From CSBr16-57R1 sp041163265 (GTDB taxonomy: Bacteria; Actinomycetota; Nitriliruptoria; Nitriliruptorales; Nitriliruptoraceae), in assembly GCA_041163265.1 (NCBI GenBank), contig JBEARL010000051.1, forward strand, positions 1 to 8,928: a DNA stretch of 8,928 nt, written 5' to 3'. The number at the start of each line of letters is the position of its first letter. The first letter of the stretch is position 1. The notes beneath the pieces were generated by a model that was not told the DNA's origin, did not search any database, and saw only the letters and a program-made list of their open reading frames with translations. Position numbers and translations under genes: made by a program. This document shows, one piece after another, positions 5,725 through 8,928 of this stretch.

Positions 5725-8478
5725 GTGGCCGACAACCTGGTCATCGTCGAGTCGCCCGCGAAGGCGAAGACGATCGAGCGCTACCTCGGCCCCGGCTGGA
5801 AGGTCATGGCCTCCTACGGCCACGTCCGTGACCTGCCCCGCTCGGACTTCGCGATCGTCCGCGAGGGGAACGACTGCCAGCTCACCTACGTCGTGCCGGA
5901 CCGGTCGCAGAAGCACGTCGCGGCGCTGAAGCGGGCGGCGAAGGACGCGGGGACGGTCTGGCTGGCCCCCGACCTCGACCGCGAGGGCGAGGCGATCGCG
6001 TGGCACCTCACGCAGGTCCTCGGCCTCGACCCGGCGACGACGAACCGGGTCACCTTCGACGAGATCACCGCCCCGGCGATCACCGCCGCGTTCGCCGACC
6101 CGCGCCACCTCGACACGGCGCTGGTGGACGCGCAGCAGGCCCGCCGCGCCGTCGACCGCATCGTCGGCTACCGGCTCTCGCCGGTCCTGTGGCGGACCGT
6201 GTCCTCGGGCATCTCGGCCGGACGCGTGCAGTCGGTGGCGCTGCGCCTCCTCGTCGACCGCGAGGACGAGATCCGCGCCTTCGTCCCCGAGACGTACTTC
6301 GATCTGGCCGGCCTGTTCGGTCGACCCGGCGTCGACGCGGCCGCCGCCGACGTCCGCGCCCGCATGGTCCGGGTCGACGGGCTCCGGCTCGCGACCCCGA
6401 AGGACCTCGAGGGGAAGGACGAGGCGCAGGCCTCGCAGCTGCGCGTCGTGCGGACCCAGGACGAGGCCGACGCGCTCGTCGCGCGGGCGACCGCCCTCGC
6501 CTACGGCGTCACCGAGGTCCGGCGGACCCAGCAGCAGCGCAACCCGAAGCCGCCCTTCAAGACCTCGACCCTGCAGGGCGAGGCGTCGAAGCTCGGGTTC
6601 AGCGCCCGCCAGACGATGGCCGTCGCGCAGCAGCTCTACGAGGGCATCTCCCTCGGCGGCGAGCAGGTCGGCCTCATCACCTACATGCGGACCGACTCGC
6701 TGAACCTCTCGGACCAGGCGCTCGGCGAGCTGACCTCGTTCGTCCGCGACGAGTTCGGGGTCCGGTACGCGCTCGAGAAGCCGCGGCGCAGCGTCACCAC
6801 CGCCAAGGGCGCGCAGGAGGCCCACGAGGCCATCCGACCGACCTCGGTCCGCCGCACGCCCGAGTCGATCCGCCGCCACCTCACCACCGAGCAGGCCCGG
6901 CTGTACGAGCTGATCTGGAGCCGGACCGTCGCGACCCAGATGGCGCCGGCGCTGTTCGACCGCGTCAGCGCCGACGTCACCGGGACCGACGCCTCGGGCG
7001 AGGTCGTGTTCCGCGTCAGCGGCCAGGTCGAGCGGTTCGACGGCTGGCTCCGCGCGTACCGCGTCGAGCGCGACGAGGACGAGGTCTCCGAGGACGAGGA
7101 CGGCGACGGCCTGCCCGACCTCGAGGAGGGCGAGACGCTCGTCCTGCACGACTGCACGGCCGAGTCGCACGAGACGACGCCCCCGCCGCGGTTCAGCGAG
7201 CGCACCCTCGTCGAGGTGCTCGAGGAGTACGGCATCGGCCGACCCTCGACCTACGCCGCGATCATCTCGACGCTCGAGGCGCGGGCCTACGTCACCAAGG
7301 AGTCGCGTCGGTTCTTCCCGACGCCGCTCGGCGAGGTCGTCGTCGCGTTCCTGAAGCGGCACTTCCCCGAGATCGTCGACGTCGGGTTCACCGCCCGCAT
7401 GGAGGAGACCCTCGACGAGATCGCCGCCGGCGACACCGGCTGGGGCGGGACCGTCACGTCGTTCCTCGACGAGGTCGACGAGTGGGTGTCCGAGCGCAAG
7501 CCCGAGCGGCCGCGCCTGCCGCTGCGCGTCCCGACGCCCTGCCCGGACTGCGCGGCACCGATGGAGCGCGTGTTCTCGGGCAAGTCGAAGGACTGGTTCG
7601 CGTCGTGCAGCCGGTGGCCCGACTGCCAGGGCACGCTGCCGCTCGAGCCGGACGGCACCGTCGGGCAGCGCCTCGAGGACGTCGAGCCCGACCCCGACGT
7701 GCCCTGCCCGGTCTGCGCGAAGCCGATGCAGCTGCGCGACGGTCGGTACGGGCCGTTCTACAGCTGCGTCGAGTACCCGACCTGCCGCGGCGTGCGCAAC
7801 CTCCAGAAGCGCGCCGTCTACATGACGGCCGACGGCGAGGTCCGCCCGTTCCGGTCGGTCACCGACCCCGGCTCGTGCATGGAGCTGCGGACCTCGCGGT
7901 ACGGCAAGCCGTTCCTCGGCTCGACCGGCTACCCCGAGGACGCGTTCTCCGTCTGGTCGCTGCCCCTCGCGACGCCCTGCCCCGAGTGCGGCGCGCCGCT
8001 GCGCCAGCCGCCCCGGAACCGGAAGGTCCCGACCGCGGTCTGCGCCCACCCGGTCACGCAGCACGTGTTCGAGCTCGACACCTTCGACGCCCCGACCGTC
8101 GCGACGCAGACCGTGGTGGCCGGCGTGCCGAAGTTCGATCCGGAGCTCGGCGGGACGCCGCTCGCGATGGACGACGTGTCGGGGCCCATCACCATGCACC
8201 TCGTCGAGACCCGCGACGCCCCGCCGCCGCGTGCCCGGCCGGCGCGTCCGGCCCACGGCGGGAAGGGTGCTGGCGCGACCGGCGAGGACGGCGCTGACCG
8301 CGGGGACGACGCGGCCCGACCGCCGGCCGCGAGGAAGCGGACCGCGGCGAAGAAGTCGGGCGCGGCGAGGAAGCGGACCGCGGCGAAGAAGGGGACCGCG
8401 GCGAGGAAGCGCGCCTCCACGGGGAAGCGCGCCTCGACACGGAAGCGCACGGCCGCGGAGGGCCCCCGCGACGCCTGA
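5725..8478 (+). CDS. topA: DNA topoisomerase I (type IA), with zinc ribbons and a basic repeat tail
   Basis: This 917-residue enzyme relaxes negative supercoils through a transient 5'-phosphotyrosine. The N-terminal TOPRIM domain has Glu9 in IVESPAKAKTIERYLG and the acidic triad Asp83, Asp85, Glu87 in DLDREGEAIAWHL. The catalytic Tyr320 lies in LITYMRTDS, and YGIGRPSTYAAII (about residue 500) is also conserved. The C-terminus has two complete four-Cys ribbons (C606, C609, C628, C634 and C661, C664, C681, C687). A degenerate third unit follows, LRTSRYGKPFLGSTGYPED, with most Cys lost, then a partial C752, C755, C773, His775 set. The end is a Lys/Arg-rich tail (about 869-917). GTG 5725 is chosen: it begins MADNLVIVESP at the usual distance, with GAGGA 9 bases upstream. 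The preceding open frame is not protein-like. An acidic linker at 457-468 matches a calcium-loop pattern. Mycobacterial TopA lacks the Zn cysteines, so this is a different subtype. Confidence 0.97.
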   Translation: MADNLVIVESPAKAKTIERYLGPGWKVMASYGHVRDLPRSDFAIVREGNDCQLTYVVPDRSQKHVAALKRAAKDAGTVWLAPDLDREGEAIAWHLTQVLGLDPATTNRVTFDEITAPAITAAFADPRHLDTALVDAQQARRAVDRIVGYRLSPVLWRTVSSGISAGRVQSVALRLLVDREDEIRAFVPETYFDLAGLFGRPGVDAAAADVRARMVRVDGLRLATPKDLEGKDEAQASQLRVVRTQDEADALVARATALAYGVTEVRRTQQQRNPKPPFKTSTLQGEASKLGFSARQTMAVAQQLYEGISLGGEQVGLITYMRTDSLNLSDQALGELTSFVRDEFGVRYALEKPRRSVTTAKGAQEAHEAIRPTSVRRTPESIRRHLTTEQARLYELIWSRTVATQMAPALFDRVSADVTGTDASGEVVFRVSGQVERFDGWLRAYRVERDEDEVSEDEDGDGLPDLEEGETLVLHDCTAESHETTPPPRFSERTLVEVLEEYGIGRPSTYAAIISTLEARAYVTKESRRFFPTPLGEVVVAFLKRHFPEIVDVGFTARMEETLDEIAAGDTGWGGTVTSFLDEVDEWVSERKPERPRLPLRVPTPCPDCAAPMERVFSGKSKDWFASCSRWPDCQGTLPLEPDGTVGQRLEDVEPDPDVPCPVCAKPMQLRDGRYGPFYSCVEYPTCRGVRNLQKRAVYMTADGEVRPFRSVTDPGSCMELRTSRYGKPFLGSTGYPEDAFSVWSLPLATPCPECGAPLRQPPRNRKVPTAVCAHPVTQHVFELDTFDAPTVATQTVVAGVPKFDPELGGTPLAMDDVSGPITMHLVETRDAPPPRARPARPAHGGKGAGATGEDGADRGDDAARPPAARKRTAAKKSGAARKRTAAKKGTAARKRASTGKRASTRKRTAAEGPRDA
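8329..8472 (+). repeat. 36-bp tandem repeats encoding the basic tail of TopA
   Basis: Four units of 36 bp (starting at 8329, 8365, 8401 and 8437) encode 12-residue repeats: AARKRTAAKKSG, AARKRTAAKKGT, AARKRASTGKRA and a decayed STRKRTAAEGPR. The first 27 bases of units 1 and 2 are identical, a sign of recent duplication or slippage, while units 3 and 4 have diverged. Lys/Arg-rich tails are known on actinobacterial TopA, where they help DNA binding and processivity. Confidence 0.8.
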
Positions 8479-8492
8479 GCCGGGGGCCCTCC
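8457..8492 (+). terminator. 12-bp hairpin enclosing the topA stop codon
   Basis: GGAGGGCCCCCG (8457-8468) pairs perfectly with CGGGGGCCCTCC (8481-8492). The loop is 12 bases and contains the TGA at 8476-8478. No T-run follows. It could end topA transcription, although a translating ribosome would cover the left arm until release. It ends 17 bases before the next start codon. Confidence 0.55.
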
Positions 8493-8497
8493 GGCGG

Positions 8498-8503
8498 TAG
8501 GTT
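8498..8503 (+). promoter_or_regulatory. Candidate -10 box for leaderless expression of the MFS gene
   Basis: TAGGTT fits the TAnnnT consensus of actinobacterial -10 boxes and ends 6 bases before the ATG at 8510, the spacing seen at leaderless genes whose transcript begins at the start codon. There is no good Shine-Dalgarno for this ATG and no clear -35. A short stem, GCGGT (8494-8498) with ACCGC (8505-8509), overlaps the same bases and is an alternative reading. Confidence 0.45.
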
Positions 8504-8509
8504 CACCGC

Positions 8510-8928
8510 ATGGGCGGTCCCGAGGCAGCAGTCCGCGCGCGTCCCTCCGTCGCCCTCCCGGCGACGTCGGCCTCCGCGCTGCGCGCGCTCGCGGGCTCGC
8601 CGCCGTTCCGGCGGATGGCGGCCGCGACCGGCTCGTCGGCGCTCGGTGACTGGATCGGGTTCCTCGCGATCATCGCGCTGACGGCGGACATCCTCGGTCC
8701 CACCCGGGCCGCGGCCTTCGCCGTCTCGGGCGTGATGACCGCGCGCGTGCTGCCGAGCCTCCTGCTGGCGCCGGTCGCGGGCGTCTTCGTCGACCGCTGG
8801 AACCGCAAGCGCGTCCTCATCGTCACCGACCTCGGTCGGGCCTCGGTCATGGCCCTCATCCCGTTCACCGACGAGATCCTGACCCTCGTCCTGGCGACGC
8901 TCCTCATCGAGGTGCTCTCGGCCCTGTT
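8510..8928 (+). CDS. MFS-type membrane protein, N-terminal 139 residues, truncated by the window end (possible MFS-dTMP kinase fusion)
   Basis: Only the first 139 codons are present. After a polar stretch of about 30 residues comes FRRMAAATGSSALGDWIGFLAIIALTA (first helix about 37-60), a second helix (about 68-94) and the MFS motif A loop GVFVDRWNRKRVLIVTD (Gly91, Asp95, Arg96, Arg99, Lys100), then a third helix and the beginning of a fourth. The SSLGDW-like first helix resembles the membrane half of long actinobacterial proteins that join an MFS domain to thymidylate kinase and lie directly after topA. That fusion cannot be confirmed because the C-terminus is missing. It could equally be a plain MFS exporter. 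The ATG at 8510 is 31 bases after the topA stop, lacks a Shine-Dalgarno and may be leaderless. The TM pattern and motif A make the MFS call firm; the substrate is unknown. Confidence 0.85.
   Translation, partial: MGGPEAAVRARPSVALPATSASALRALAGSPPFRRMAAATGSSALGDWIGFLAIIALTADILGPTRAAAFAVSGVMTARVLPSLLLAPVAGVFVDRWNRKRVLIVTDLGRASVMALIPFTDEILTLVLATLLIEVLSAL

Noticed and set aside
5172..5744. N-terminal extension of hppA on the minus strand (190 extra codons)
   Set aside because: The extension is Arg/Pro/Gly/Ala low-complexity with no membrane helices. The family's usual N-terminus starts at ATG 5171 with a ribosome site.

Overview
The window is very GC-rich bacterial chromosome, with nearly every third codon position G or C and frequent GTG starts. 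It looks like Actinomycetota. The order of genes (Tad pilus genes, membrane pyrophosphatase, DNA topoisomerase I, MFS protein) resembles the conserved actinobacterial block that in streptomycetes and mycobacteria links tad/Flp genes with topA and its neighbours. I cannot place it to genus. The fused TadB/TadC protein, the zinc ribbons kept in TopA and the K+-dependent type of pyrophosphatase argue against Mycobacterium and Streptomyces themselves, and a deeper-branching lineage is possible.

Bases 1-2883 (+ strand) form one tightly packed operon-like run: the end of a CpaF/TadA secretion ATPase, one T2SSF membrane protein that appears to combine TadB and TadC, a 57-residue Flp pilin too small for routine ORF cut-offs, a TadE pseudopilin, a TadE/TadG-like minor protein with a puzzling start region, and a class I SAM-dependent methyltransferase. 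Together these would encode the motor, platform and pilin subunits of a Tad-type pilus or secretion apparatus. The outer part, the prepilin peptidase and the rest of the ATPase are not in the window.

Bases 2884-3068 separate this run from a convergent gene and hold three strong hairpins, which suits bidirectional termination. Bases 3069-5171 (- strand) encode a 700-residue membrane-bound ion-pumping pyrophosphatase. Bases 5172-5724 are a 553-base divergent intergenic region with no credible gene, several palindromes and a TTGACA box in front of topA. Bases 5725-8478 (+) encode DNA topoisomerase I with a TOPRIM domain, catalytic Tyr320, zinc ribbons and a lysine/arginine-rich tail of 12-residue repeats. 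A hairpin spans the topA stop codon. A TAnnnT box then lies just before the ATG of an MFS-type membrane protein that runs off the window. By its sequence and position it could be the N-terminal half of an MFS-thymidylate kinase fusion.

I see no mobile element, CRISPR array, RNA gene or defence system. This is mostly conserved chromosomal core. The less ordinary points are the merged TadB/TadC protein, the frame conflict at the start of the TadG-like gene, the G-quadruplex motif before the pilin gene, the ion-selectivity signature of the pyrophosphatase, and details of the TopA C-terminus.
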